The translations under genes and the position numbers were made by a program. The notes below the pieces were generated by a model that saw only the letters and a program-made list of their open reading frames with translations, made no database searches and had not been told where the DNA came from. DNA of 14,963 bases from an uncultured Mollicutes bacterium. Lineage in GTDB: Bacteria > Bacillota_I > Bacilli_A > Acholeplasmatales > Anaeroplasmataceae. Numbering within the stretch: position 1 is the stretch's first letter; each line of letters starts with the position of its first letter. Location: the NCBI GenBank assembly GCA_937905855.1, contig CALCWU010000044.1, forward strand, positions 1 through 14,963, in the 5' to 3' direction. Positions 1-6,885 of the stretch are shown piece by piece.

Positions 1-5
1 AACAG

Positions 6-485
6 CTATTTTAATTTGCATATTTGAGCCTCATATAATTTGATAGATAACAATTCTCCCGATTCAAATAAAGACATTGTATTCATTCTTATGCTTTTAA
101 TTCTTCCAGTGCCACTATGTAATATTCCTTTTTCCATTGGAGTTGAAGAGACAGTTAAAATAATTAATCCTTTTTCGGTTTTACTATCTACAAATGCTCT
201 TGTCGCATCCCATAAGCTAGGGACTTCCTGCCACTCATCAATTAAGCGTGGAGCTTTTCCTTCCAAAACTGTATATGGATCCATTTCCGCAAACAAACGA
301 TTAGAAAAATTACCACTTGGATTCCCAACAAAATATTCACTATTCGCATGAAATGAAGATGTCCAAGTTTTTCCACACCATTTTGGACCTTCAATGCAAA
401 TAGCACCAAATATTTTTAAATATCTTTGAATCAATGAATCAACAGTTCTTTTCTTATATTTTATTTCCTTTGCTAACTTATCCAT
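6..485 (-). pseudogene. truncated AAA_14-type ATPase (DUF4143-family N-terminal part)
   Basis: This is the N-terminal half of a P-loop ATPase of the AAA_14/DUF4143 family. Members are usually 400 residues or more and their cellular role is poorly defined. With the start chosen here the product is 159 aa. Visible motifs are Walker A GPKWCGKT (residues 33-40), Walker B LIDEWQ (81-86), an SSTP sensor-like segment (113-116), HSGTGRI (123-129) and MSLFESGE (137-144). The frame then leaves the family pattern and ends at a TAG only 15 codons later, before the whole DUF4143 C-terminal domain. I read it as a decayed gene, although only five bases remain to the window edge and a downstream fragment could lie outside. 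ATG at 485 is preferred because GGAGATG sits 5 nt before it; an upstream in-frame ATG at 512, with GAGG 10 nt before it, is possible. Family assignment is confident; the truncation is seen directly. Confidence 0.75.
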
Positions 486-527
486 AAAAACATCTCCAGA
501 CTTTAAATACATCCTTATTTTACCTCA

Positions 528-578
528 TTGACCAATATTTTTGACCGATATTTTTTAATAATTTTGACCAATATTTTT
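528..578 (-). repeat. three direct repeats upstream of the AAA_14 ATPase gene
   Basis: On the plus strand TTGACCAATATTTT starts at 528, TTGACCGATATTTTTT at 541 and TTGACCAATATTTTT at 564 (on the minus strand, AAAAATATTGGTCAA units). Repeat starts are 13 and 23 bp apart, close to one and two helical turns. They fill the leader directly upstream of the ATPase gene. They look like protein-binding repeats for a regulator or for the ATPase product; that role is inferred. Confidence 0.6.
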
Positions 579-596
579 ATATACTTTAATAAAAAT

Positions 597-652
597 GGCA
601 TTTATGGGTGGGGTTTTAAAAAAAAAATCAAAAAACACCACCCATAAACGCC
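597..652 (-). terminator. long hairpin, probable terminator of the Fe-S operon
   Basis: Arms 597-617 and 632-652 form a 21-bp stem with two mismatches around a 14-nt A-rich loop. On the minus strand the hairpin begins 11 nt after the stop of the small Fe-S gene and is followed by ATTTTTATT. The GC-rich core GGGTGG/CCACCC is unusual for this AT-rich DNA. It may act on both strands, but no plus-strand gene points into it. Confidence 0.6.
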
Positions 653-662
653 AAATAACTAA

Positions 663-1016
663 TTATATCCAAATTAATCTAGTTAGATAATAAGCAATAT
701 CATCAATACTCATTTTTTCATCAAATGAGTTTAAAAAATCAAAATAGTAATTTCTTTTTTCTTCTGATTGCTCATTCAAATAAAAATCATTAGTTCTTCC
801 ACAAGGCGAAGAACAACTAAGGCAATCAGGTAGATATTTTTCCTTAAGCTTAATTATATCATTTATATCATTATCTAAATTATTCTTATTTTTTATGTCT
901 ATTAAAAATTTTATAATATCATTTTTAATTTCTAAAATTCTTTGGTCTGCTTCAAGACCATTCAATAATCCAATGAGCTTTCCAACCAAAATATTCTCAT
1001 TTTTTTCTAATAGCAT
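663..1016 (-). CDS. small CX2CX3C protein linked to a ferredoxin-like gene
   Basis: This is a 117-aa soluble protein of unassigned function. Its notable feature is one cysteine cluster, CLSCSSPCGRTND (Cys65, Cys68, Cys72), between a Lys/Asn/Ile-rich, probably helical N-terminal half and an acidic/aromatic C-terminal half. CX2CX3C could hold an Fe-S cluster or a metal. No membrane segment or signal peptide is visible. The ATG overlaps the end of the ferredoxin-like gene by 10 nt, and AAAGGAGA lies about 9 nt upstream, so the two are almost certainly co-translated. The context suggests a partner or substrate of the ferredoxin. From memory, such ferredoxins often sit near hydroxylamine reductase (hcp) genes, but hcp is not in this window. 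The gene is real; its function is not assigned. Confidence 0.8.
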   Translation of the reverse strand: MLLEKNENILVGKLIGLLNGLEADQRILEIKNDIIKFLIDIKNKNNLDNDINDIIKLKEKYLPDCLSCSSPCGRTNDFYLNEQSEEKRNYYFDFLNSFDEKMSIDDIAYYLTRLIWI

Positions 1017-1633
1017 TCTAATAAATCTCCTTTAGTAGAAATTACTCTTACACTAGTATGAATATCTTTACCACTTTCCTTCAAAGCGTCAAAAACCATT
1101 CTCTCAAGCCCTTTACAGCAAGGAACATCCATTCTTACTAGAGTTATAGATAAGATATTATTATAAGTCAAAATATCAGTAAGCTTTCTAGTATAATCAA
1201 CACCATCAAGTTTTGGACAACCAATCACTAAAGCTCTTTTTTGCATAAAATCCTTATGAAAATTCTTATAAGTAAAGGCAGTACAATTAGCAGCCACAAG
1301 TAAATGTCCATTATTAAAGCTTGGACTTTTTACAGGAACAAGCTTTAGCTCAATAGGCCAGTTTAAAAATGTTGATGGTAATCCCTCAAATTCATGCAAA
1401 GCCGCATTTTCTAAAACCTTCTCTTCATCAAAGGCTAAAGCCTCTCTTTTTTCAATTTTTATTGCATCACTTGGACAATGGGGAAGACAATCACCAAGAC
1501 CATCACAAAAATCTTCTTTCGCAAGATAGGCCTTGCCATTCTTCATAGCTATAGCACCTTCATGACATGCTTTTGCACATAACCCACAGCCAACACATTT
1601 TTCACTATCTATTTTTATAATTTTTCTTTCCAT
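1007..1633 (-). CDS. 4Fe-4S dicluster ferredoxin-like protein
   Basis: This 208-aa protein has an N-terminal ferredoxin domain and a longer C-terminal domain. The first motif is CX2CX2CX3C (Cys13, 16, 19, 23). The second is CX5CX3CP (Cys43, 49, 53), so one cysteine of the standard second motif is missing. The C-terminal domain (about residues 75-208) carries further cysteines in ANCTAFTY, IGCPKLDG and DVPCCKGL, which could bind another cluster or metal. It is probably a cytoplasmic electron carrier whose redox partner is not in view. The ATG at 1633 is supported by GAGG 6 nt upstream. It is the first gene of a two-gene operon with an extended -10 promoter close upstream and a terminator after the second gene. 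The electron-transfer role rests on the cluster motifs; the pathway is unknown. Confidence 0.85.
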   Translation of the reverse strand: MERKIIKIDSEKCVGCGLCAKACHEGAIAMKNGKAYLAKEDFCDGLGDCLPHCPSDAIKIEKREALAFDEEKVLENAALHEFEGLPSTFLNWPIELKLVPVKSPSFNNGHLLVAANCTAFTYKNFHKDFMQKRALVIGCPKLDGVDYTRKLTDILTYNNILSITLVRMDVPCCKGLERMVFDALKESGKDIHTSVRVISTKGDLLECY

Positions 1634-1654
1634 AATTCACCTCATATATGTTTC

Positions 1655-1682
1655 ATTATAGCATATTTTTTTTATTATTTAA
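1655..1682 (-). promoter_or_regulatory. extended -10 promoter of the Fe-S operon
   Basis: On the minus strand TATAAT (1655-1660) is preceded by TGC, giving a TGNTATAAT extended -10. The -35 is weak (TTAAAT, 1677-1682, 16-bp spacer). Transcription would start near 1648, leaving a short leader of about 15 nt carrying GAGG. Confidence 0.6.
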
Positions 1683-1700
1683 TAGTAATTATTACCATTA
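1680..1700. promoter_or_regulatory. 21-bp near-perfect palindrome upstream of the Fe-S operon promoter
   Basis: The segment is a 10+1+10 inverted repeat with one mismatch, centred on T1690 (core GTAAT-T-ATTAC). It covers the stop codon of the AEC permease gene and lies at about -32 to -52 of the inferred Fe-S operon start, where an activator or repressor could bind. It is too AT-rich and lacks the T-run of a good terminator. Operator function is inferred. Confidence 0.35.
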
Positions 1701-2611
1701 TATTATTAATAAAAGTAATGGCAAGGTAATAATACTTAAAATTGTTGTTAACAAAACAACATTAGCGCTTAATTCCTGTTCAAGACCATACATTTCCGCA
1801 AGAGAAACAATAATGGCACCTGTAGGAGCAGCACTTAAAACAAAAACAGAGACCTTAAACATATCTGATAAGCCTGGAATAAAATAAACACATAAATAAG
1901 CAAATAGCGGAAAAACAACAAGCTTTAAAAGGCAGGTAATATATACAAATGGTCTTGTAAGCAAGGATTTAATATTAGATACTCCAAGTCTAATTCCTAA
2001 AATAAACATACACATTGGTGTCACCATTTTAGCAAGCAATCCTAATGTATTATCAATAACACTTGGAAAATCAATATTAAAAATAAAAAGCGGTAGGGCT
2101 ACTAAAATTGATAATGTAGTAGGATTTAGAATTGCACTTTTAATAGAAATATATTTTTTATCATTGGTAATCATAAATACTCCTATTGTAAAAACAAGTA
2201 AATTCATACTCATAACATAAATTGAGCTATAGCAAGCTACAATATTATTATCAGGAAATAGACTTGTTATAAGAGGTAAACCAAAAAAGCCAACATTACC
2301 CAAAACTGCAGAAGCATTCAAAATACGATATTTGGCATCAGCAAATTTCTTTCTTATAACCAAAAAAATAATTCCAAAAAATAATAATTGAATTACTAGG
2401 GTTATAAAAAAGAATTTTAAAATATCAATAAGCGTTTCTTTAGCATACTCCATTTGAATAAATGAATTAATAATCATTGCCGGACTTAGTACATAAACAA
2501 GAATACTTGATAAGCTTTTTGAATGATTAGCATCTACCTTATGCGCTTTACATAAAACAAATCCATATAAACTAGCATTAATAGCACATTAATTAAAACC
2601 TTTAAAAACAT
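1698..2611 (-). pseudogene. AEC-family permease gene, frameshifted near its 5' end
   Basis: AEC (auxin efflux carrier-like) permeases are inner-membrane transporters of about 300-310 aa with ten hydrophobic segments; bacterial members move organic or amino acids. The long frame from 2477 gives 259 aa with family motifs such as LGNVGFFGLPL, LNPTTLS, LGIRLGV and SAAPTGAIIV, but it lacks the first helix. That helix is encoded upstream in another frame: ATG at 2611 with a good GGAGAAG site gives MFLKVLINVLLMLVYM, then runs out of frame to a TAG. The correct frame resumes as GFVLCKAHKVDANHSKSL before PAMIINSF. The junction is at about 2561-2566, and one added base would restore a normal 304-aa protein. 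It is either a true inactivating frameshift or a sequencing/assembly error. The gene has its own promoter. The substrate cannot be told. Confidence 0.85.
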
Positions 2612-2616
2612 AATAT

Positions 2617-2623
2617 CTTCTCC
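2617..2623 (-). promoter_or_regulatory. Shine-Dalgarno site that places the AEC start at 2611
   Basis: GGAGAAG lies 5 nt before the ATG at 2609-2611. The in-frame ATG at 2475-2477 has only permease coding sequence before it and no such site. This argues that the original gene began at 2611 and that the apparent later start is a product of the frameshift. Confidence 0.6.
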
Positions 2624-2642
2624 ATATAAACAAACGAATTAA

Positions 2643-2671
2643 ATTATACGCCAAAAGCGTTTAAAAAGCAA
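2643..2671 (-). promoter_or_regulatory. promoter of the AEC permease gene
   Basis: Minus-strand -35 TTGCTT (2666-2671), 17-bp spacer, -10 TATAAT (2643-2648), followed by a short leader with GGAGAAG. It lies directly after the ABC operon terminator, so the permease gene is an independent unit. Confidence 0.6.
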
Positions 2672-2680
2672 GGCAAAAAT

Positions 2681-2701
2681 AAAAAGCACAATGTGCTTTT
2701 T
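2681..2701 (-). terminator. rho-independent terminator of the MarR-ABC operon
   Basis: AAAAAGCAC (2681-2689) pairs perfectly with GTGCTTTTT (2693-2701) around a 3-nt loop. On the minus strand the stem is followed by ATTTTTG, and it starts directly after the stop codon of the last exporter gene. Confidence 0.85.
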
Positions 2702-2702
2702 A

Positions 2703-4574
2703 CTAAGTATTTAATCCCTTAAATTGGGTATCATATAGTTTCTTATATACACCATTATGCTTTAATAGCTCATTATGATTTCCAGATTCAACTACCTCAC
2801 CATGATCAAGAACAATAATTAAATCGGCATCCTGAATGGTTGAAAGCCTATGAGCAATTATAATTGAACTTCTATTAGCCATTAGTTTTACCATTGCATC
2901 CTGAATCCTTTTTTCAGTTCTTGTGTCAACACTTGATGTTGCCTCATCTAAAATTAAGATTTTAGGATTAGCAATAACTGCCCTAGCAATTGTTAAAAGC
3001 TGACGCTGACCTTGGCTTATATTAGTTGCTCCTTCATTTAAAACTGTTTTCTTACCATTTTCCAATTGATTTACAAAATGATCACAATTTGCAAATGCCA
3101 AAGCCTTATCAACCTCTTCGTCGGTTGCTCCATCCTTACCATAACGAATATTATTTTCAATTGTATCACCAAATAATACTGGTTCCTGTAAAACAATAGA
3201 TATGGCCTTACGTAAATCATGCTTTGAAACCTTAGCAATATCCTTACCATCAATAGTAATTATACCGCTGTTAGTATCATAAAATCTTAATAATAAATTA
3301 ACAATTGTAGTTTTACCACTTCCAGTTGCACCTACAAGAGCAATTTTATTTCCCGGATTAGCATGCATATTAAAATTATTCAAAACAATTTTATCATTGT
3401 AACCAAATTTTATATCTTTGAAATCTATTTCACCTTTAATACTTTTATAATCAAATTCAATTTCGCCATCAAAGCATTCACTTTCTTCATCCAAAATTGT
3501 AAAAACACGTTCAGCACCTGCAAGGGCTGTAAGTAGTGATGAATAAAGCTGAGCAATTTCATTAATAGGTCTTGTGAATTGCTTAGTTGTTGTTAAAAAC
3601 ATTATTACAACTGGAATTGTAAGAGCATTACCAGTTAATGACCCACCAAGATTATTAACAACAAAGATTGAGCCTAAAATACATACTAGAAAGTAACCTA
3701 CGTTACCAATAAAATTCATACATGGTCCCATTGATCCTGAAATCATTTGAGCTTTAGCTCCAACCCTTGTTAAGGAATTGCTATATTGATTAAATTTTTC
3801 AATTGCAATTTCTTCGCGATTGTTTGTTACAACACTTTTATAATTAGTAATCATTTCCTCAGTTTGAGAATTTAGATTTCCTAAAACCTCCTGTTGACTT
3901 AAAAATAAAGGTCTAATATGCTTTGACATAAATTTAGTCAACAATAATGTTAAAGCTAAAACCACAAGTGAAACAAGGGTTAAAAGTGGTGAATACCAAA
4001 TCATTATTCCTAAACAACCAATAATCATTAGAATTCCCGAAACAAGTGATGTAATTGATGAAGTAATGGCATTTGAAATGTTATCAACATCATTCGTCAT
4101 TCTTGAAAGTAAATCACCATGAGGATGAGAATCAATATAAGAAATAGGCAAATAAACTATTTTCTTAAATAAATCATTACGCATCTTTCTTACAGTTTTT
4201 GTAGCAAGATAAGCTCCTAAAAGTGAAGCAAAATATTGCAATATTGCATATCCTAAATAAAGTCCTAATAAAATCATTAAGGCTTTATAAAATTTATGTT
4301 CATCGGGAACTAATGTAAATATCATCTTTTCAATATCAAATGTTCCTAAATAGGTAGCAACATCCTTAACATATAGATTAGTTAAAAGGTTAAATATTGT
4401 ATAAAATATAACTACAAGTATTAGCATAATAAATAAGATCTTAGAACTTGCAATATATTTCATAAGTCTTTTTAAGGTAGCTCTTCTATTTTTGGGTTTT
4501 TCCTTTAAAGCTGTAAATCTAGAGCCAGGTCCTCCGCCTCTTCCCATTACCTGGGGCTTCTTTGCTTCAGCCAT
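2703..4574 (-). CDS. ABC exporter half-transporter, consensus-site subunit (BmrD/YheH-like)
   Basis: This 623-aa half-transporter has an Arg/Gly-rich cytoplasmic extension (1-30), six membrane helices (about 43-345) and a C-terminal ATPase domain: Walker A GATGSGKTT (415-423), Q-loop Q463, Walker B ILILDE with catalytic Glu544, SVD D-loop and His575. Its signature is degenerate, ISQGQ (519-523) instead of LSGGQ. The partner gene has the complementary defects, the hallmark of heterodimeric exporters such as BmrCD, TM287/288 and TmrAB, which pump drugs, lipids or peptides. This subunit supplies the catalytic Walker A/B of the active site. Its ATG is one base after the partner's stop, and AAGGAGGT lies inside the end of the partner gene. 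It is the last gene of the MarR-controlled operon. The substrate is not predictable. Confidence 0.93.
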   Translation of the reverse strand: MAEAKKPQVMGRGGGPGSRFTALKEKPKNRRATLKRLMKYIASSKILFIMLILVVIFYTIFNLLTNLYVKDVATYLGTFDIEKMIFTLVPDEHKFYKALMILLGLYLGYAILQYFASLLGAYLATKTVRKMRNDLFKKIVYLPISYIDSHPHGDLLSRMTNDVDNISNAITSSITSLVSGILMIIGCLGIMIWYSPLLTLVSLVVLALTLLLTKFMSKHIRPLFLSQQEVLGNLNSQTEEMITNYKSVVTNNREEIAIEKFNQYSNSLTRVGAKAQMISGSMGPCMNFIGNVGYFLVCILGSIFVVNNLGGSLTGNALTIPVVIMFLTTTKQFTRPINEIAQLYSSLLTALAGAERVFTILDEESECFDGEIEFDYKSIKGEIDFKDIKFGYNDKIVLNNFNMHANPGNKIALVGATGSGKTTIVNLLLRFYDTNSGIITIDGKDIAKVSKHDLRKAISIVLQEPVLFGDTIENNIRYGKDGATDEEVDKALAFANCDHFVNQLENGKKTVLNEGATNISQGQRQLLTIARAVIANPKILILDEATSSVDTRTEKRIQDAMVKLMANRSSIIIAHRLSTIQDADLIIVLDHGEVVESGNHNELLKHNGVYKKLYDTQFKGLNT

Positions 4575-4575
4575 T

Positions 4576-6330
4576 CTACATTACCTCCTTTTTTAATTGT
4601 GATTCATAAATATCTTTATAAATTGGGCATCTTTTGATAAGCTCATCATGAGTTCCAAAATCATTAATTTTACCATCATCCAAAACCATTATTTTATCAG
4701 CATTTCTGGCTGTAGCAATTCTTTGAGCAACAACAATTTTAGTAACACTATTAAGCTTTTCCTTAAGGCTTTGATAAAGCTTAGCCTCAGTAATTAAATC
4801 AAGGGCACTAGTTGAATCATCAAATATTAGAATTTCCGGCTTTTTAATTATTGCACGAGCAATATTTATTCTTTGCTTTTGACCACCAGATAAGCTATTA
4901 CCACCTTCGCTAACCATTTCGTCATAGCCAAGCTCCTTAGTCGTTATGAAGTCATGAGCTTGAGCTATAATTGAGGCTTCAACAATTTCATCACTTGTAG
5001 AATTTGGCCTACCTAAGCTAATATTTTCCGCTATAGTCATATTAAACATTTCTGCCTTTTGTAGACAAATAGCAACAATATTATGTAAATCTTTCTTTTT
5101 AAATTCACTAATTTTATGATCATCAATTAAAATTTTACCAGCAGTCACATCATAAAATCTTGCAAGCAAATTAACAAGAGTTGATTTACCACTTCCTGTT
5201 GCTCCAACAATAGCTATTGTTTCACCTTGATTAATTTTGAAATTTAAATTATCTAATACATTTCTCTTTCCACTTGGATATTTAAAAGATACATCTTTAA
5301 ATTCAACAATGCCATGAGAGTGAAGGTCATCTAAATTTAAATCACCAAATTCCTGATCAGGATTAGTATCCAATATTTCATTTATTCTATCAGCAGAAGC
5401 AAAAGCCTTAGCTAAATTAGTAAACATCATTCCAAGCATTATTATTGACATGCAAATCATAGCAATATAGGAGATTGCTGCTGTAATATCACCAATCAAA
5501 ATTGTTGGTGTTTCAACACCAGTAAATTTATTATAAAATTGAATAATTTTTTTACCACCGATATAATATAATACAATTTGCCCAGCATTTACAATTAAGG
5601 TTAAAAGAGGATTTATTAATGAAGATATTTTACTTACATATAGATTTGTTTTAGTGTAATCATCATTTGCAACCTTAAATCTATTATATTCATATTCCTC
5701 CTTGGAAAATGCCTTAACAACGCGAGCACCATTAGTATTCTCTAAAACAACAGTATTAACACGATCAAGCTTTGACTGAATAATTCTAAATATTGGAAAT
5801 ACTAGCTTAATAAATATTAATAATAAAATTATCTCAATTGGTAAAATTACTAATAATACAATACCAAATTGCGAAGAAATTTGTAAGGTAAAAAATATTC
5901 CCATTACAAAGAAGCTTAAAGCTCTTACGAGTCCTCTTAAGCACATTGAAATCATATTTTGAATTTGGGTAATATCATTTGTAACTCTTGTTACTAATGA
6001 ACCTGTTTGAAAATAATCAGTTTGACTTTCTGAAAAGCTCATTATTTTTTTAAATACATCCTTACGTAAATCATTAGAAAAATTAAAACCAGCAAGGTTA
6101 GTAAATACGCCAGATAATATTCCACCAATAACACCAACAAATACAATTAAAAGCATCATTAAACCATAGCTTATAATTTTATCCATATTGCCAGTTTGAA
6201 CTCCATAATTTATCATCTTAGACATATACATGGTAAGAAGCATATCCATTCCTACCTCAACAATCATAAATAAAGGAGCTAAAATTGCAAAATACCAATA
6301 TTTTTTTAAATATCTTAATAGCTTAAGCAT
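4576..6330 (-). CDS. ABC exporter half-transporter, degenerate-site subunit (BmrC/YheI-like)
   Basis: This 584-aa half-transporter has six membrane helices (about 12-310) and a C-terminal ATPase domain: Walker A GATGSGKST (376-384), Q424 and a canonical LSGGQ signature (480-484). Its own Walker B reads LIFDD, with Asp505 where the catalytic Glu belongs, and the H-loop His is replaced by Gln536 (VAQR). Its ATP site, completed by the ISQGQ signature of the neighbouring subunit, should therefore bind but hardly hydrolyse ATP, while its intact LSGGQ completes the partner's active site. The start ATG overlaps the marR stop by one base (TTTAATG), indicating translational coupling. The changes are the normal asymmetry of heterodimeric exporters, not decay. 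Confidence 0.92.
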   Translation of the reverse strand: MLKLLRYLKKYWYFAILAPLFMIVEVGMDMLLTMYMSKMINYGVQTGNMDKIISYGLMMLLIVFVGVIGGILSGVFTNLAGFNFSNDLRKDVFKKIMSFSESQTDYFQTGSLVTRVTNDITQIQNMISMCLRGLVRALSFFVMGIFFTLQISSQFGIVLLVILPIEIILLLIFIKLVFPIFRIIQSKLDRVNTVVLENTNGARVVKAFSKEEYEYNRFKVANDDYTKTNLYVSKISSLINPLLTLIVNAGQIVLYYIGGKKIIQFYNKFTGVETPTILIGDITAAISYIAMICMSIIMLGMMFTNLAKAFASADRINEILDTNPDQEFGDLNLDDLHSHGIVEFKDVSFKYPSGKRNVLDNLNFKINQGETIAIVGATGSGKSTLVNLLARFYDVTAGKILIDDHKISEFKKKDLHNIVAICLQKAEMFNMTIAENISLGRPNSTSDEIVEASIIAQAHDFITTKELGYDEMVSEGGNSLSGGQKQRINIARAIIKKPEILIFDDSTSALDLITEAKLYQSLKEKLNSVTKIVVAQRIATARNADKIMVLDDGKINDFGTHDELIKRCPIYKDIYESQLKKEVM

Positions 6331-6764
6331 TAAATTTCACCATCCATTTTCACATTTATTTTATCCAATATTTTGTATAACACTTCTTCCTCTTCTTTAG
6401 AAATTGCGCTTAATAAAATATCATCGCAGGCCTTAAAAACACTTTTAAATTCTTTAGACTTTTGTTTACCAACATCAGTTAATTTAATAATCATCTTTCG
6501 TGAATCACTTTCATCCTTATTTCGTTTAATTAAGCCTTCATTTTCCATACCCTGCAATGTAATAGAAATAGTTGATGGCTTCATCATTAAAAAATCACAA
6601 ATCCTTCTTTGAGTAATTTCCTCTTCATTATGAATTTCTAAATATTTTAATATTTGAAAATAGGTTCTACTTATTCCTCTTGAGGTCATTTGTTTTTTAA
6701 CAAGTTCATTAAATAATCTTGCACTTTCATTTAAACGATAACCTATTGGTTTTTCATTCATCAT
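6330..6764 (-). CDS. MarR-family transcriptional regulator of the ABC exporter operon
   Basis: This 144-aa winged-helix regulator has helical dimerisation segments at both ends. The DNA-binding part is central: ITQRRICDFLMMKPSTISI is the recognition helix-turn-helix and KRNKDESDSRKMIIKLT is the beta wing with the typical D-R pair. MarR proteins usually repress their own operon until a ligand binds. It is the first gene of the operon, coupled to two exporter subunits, and inverted repeats lie over its promoter, so autorepression with export of the inducing compound is likely. The start is ambiguous: ATG at 6764 or 6761, or TTG at 6770. The upstream site (AGAAG) is weak, which suits low expression of a repressor. 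Confidence 0.92.
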   Translation of the reverse strand: MMNEKPIGYRLNESARLFNELVKKQMTSRGISRTYFQILKYLEIHNEEEITQRRICDFLMMKPSTISITLQGMENEGLIKRNKDESDSRKMIIKLTDVGKQKSKEFKSVFKACDDILLSAISKEEEEVLYKILDKINVKMDGEI

Positions 6765-6786
6765 TATCAACTTCTTTCATGATTAT

Positions 6787-6815
6787 ATTATATCACAATT
6801 TAGTTTTAAAACTAA
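6787..6815 (-). promoter_or_regulatory. marR operon promoter
   Basis: On the minus strand TATAAT (6787-6792) with a 17-bp spacer to TTAGTT (6810-6815). An overlapping second TATAAT lies at 6782-6787. The -35 and much of the spacer fall inside the perfect palindrome at 6800-6815, so bound repressor would block polymerase. Confidence 0.55.
6800..6815. promoter_or_regulatory. MarR operator candidate 1 (16-bp perfect palindrome)
   Basis: TTAGTTTTAAAACTAA is fully self-complementary and lies over the -35/spacer of the marR promoter. Its size and position match operators of MarR repressors. Binding by the neighbouring MarR is inferred. Confidence 0.6.
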
Positions 6816-6822
6816 CTATTTT

Positions 6823-6835
6823 GTTTTACTAAAAC
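6823..6835. promoter_or_regulatory. MarR operator candidate 2 (GTTTTA-C-TAAAAC)
   Basis: A perfect 6+1+6 inverted repeat sharing the GTTTT/AAAAC half-sites of candidate 1. The two centres are 21.5 bp apart, two helical turns, so dimers could bind on the same face. It ends just before the -35 of the divergent plus-strand promoter and might also affect that gene. Confidence 0.5.
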
Positions 6836-6837
6836 GT

Positions 6838-6865
6838 TTGCATATTTAAAAAAATGATTTATAAT
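6838..6865 (+). promoter_or_regulatory. promoter of the NDK-like gene
   Basis: TTGCAT (6838-6843), 16-bp spacer, TATAAT (6860-6865), with the GAGGTG ribosome site at 6872-6877. It is divergent from the marR promoter. Confidence 0.55.
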
Positions 6866-6885
6866 ATTATTGAGGTGTTAAATAA

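Noticed and set aside
40..351. Plus-strand open frame of 103 codons.
   Set aside because: It lies antisense within the AAA_14 ATPase gene, which has clear Walker motifs.
663..1016. Reading the CX2CX3C protein as a radical SAM enzyme.
   Set aside because: The spacing is CX2CX3C, not CX3CX2C, and 117 aa is too short for the fold.
1648..1887. Plus-strand open frame of 79 codons.
   Set aside because: It mostly lies antisense to the AEC permease gene and has no ribosome site or recognisable content.
2475..2477. ATG at 2477 as the genuine start of the AEC permease.
   Set aside because: It has no ribosome site and would lack the first membrane helix. The missing residues are encoded directly upstream in two frames.
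3071..3253. Minus-strand open frame of 60 codons.
   Set aside because: It is an out-of-frame reading of the ABC exporter ATPase domain and has no motif of its own.
6373..6612. Plus-strand open frame of 79 codons.
   Set aside because: It is antisense to marR, whose helix-turn-helix is unambiguous.
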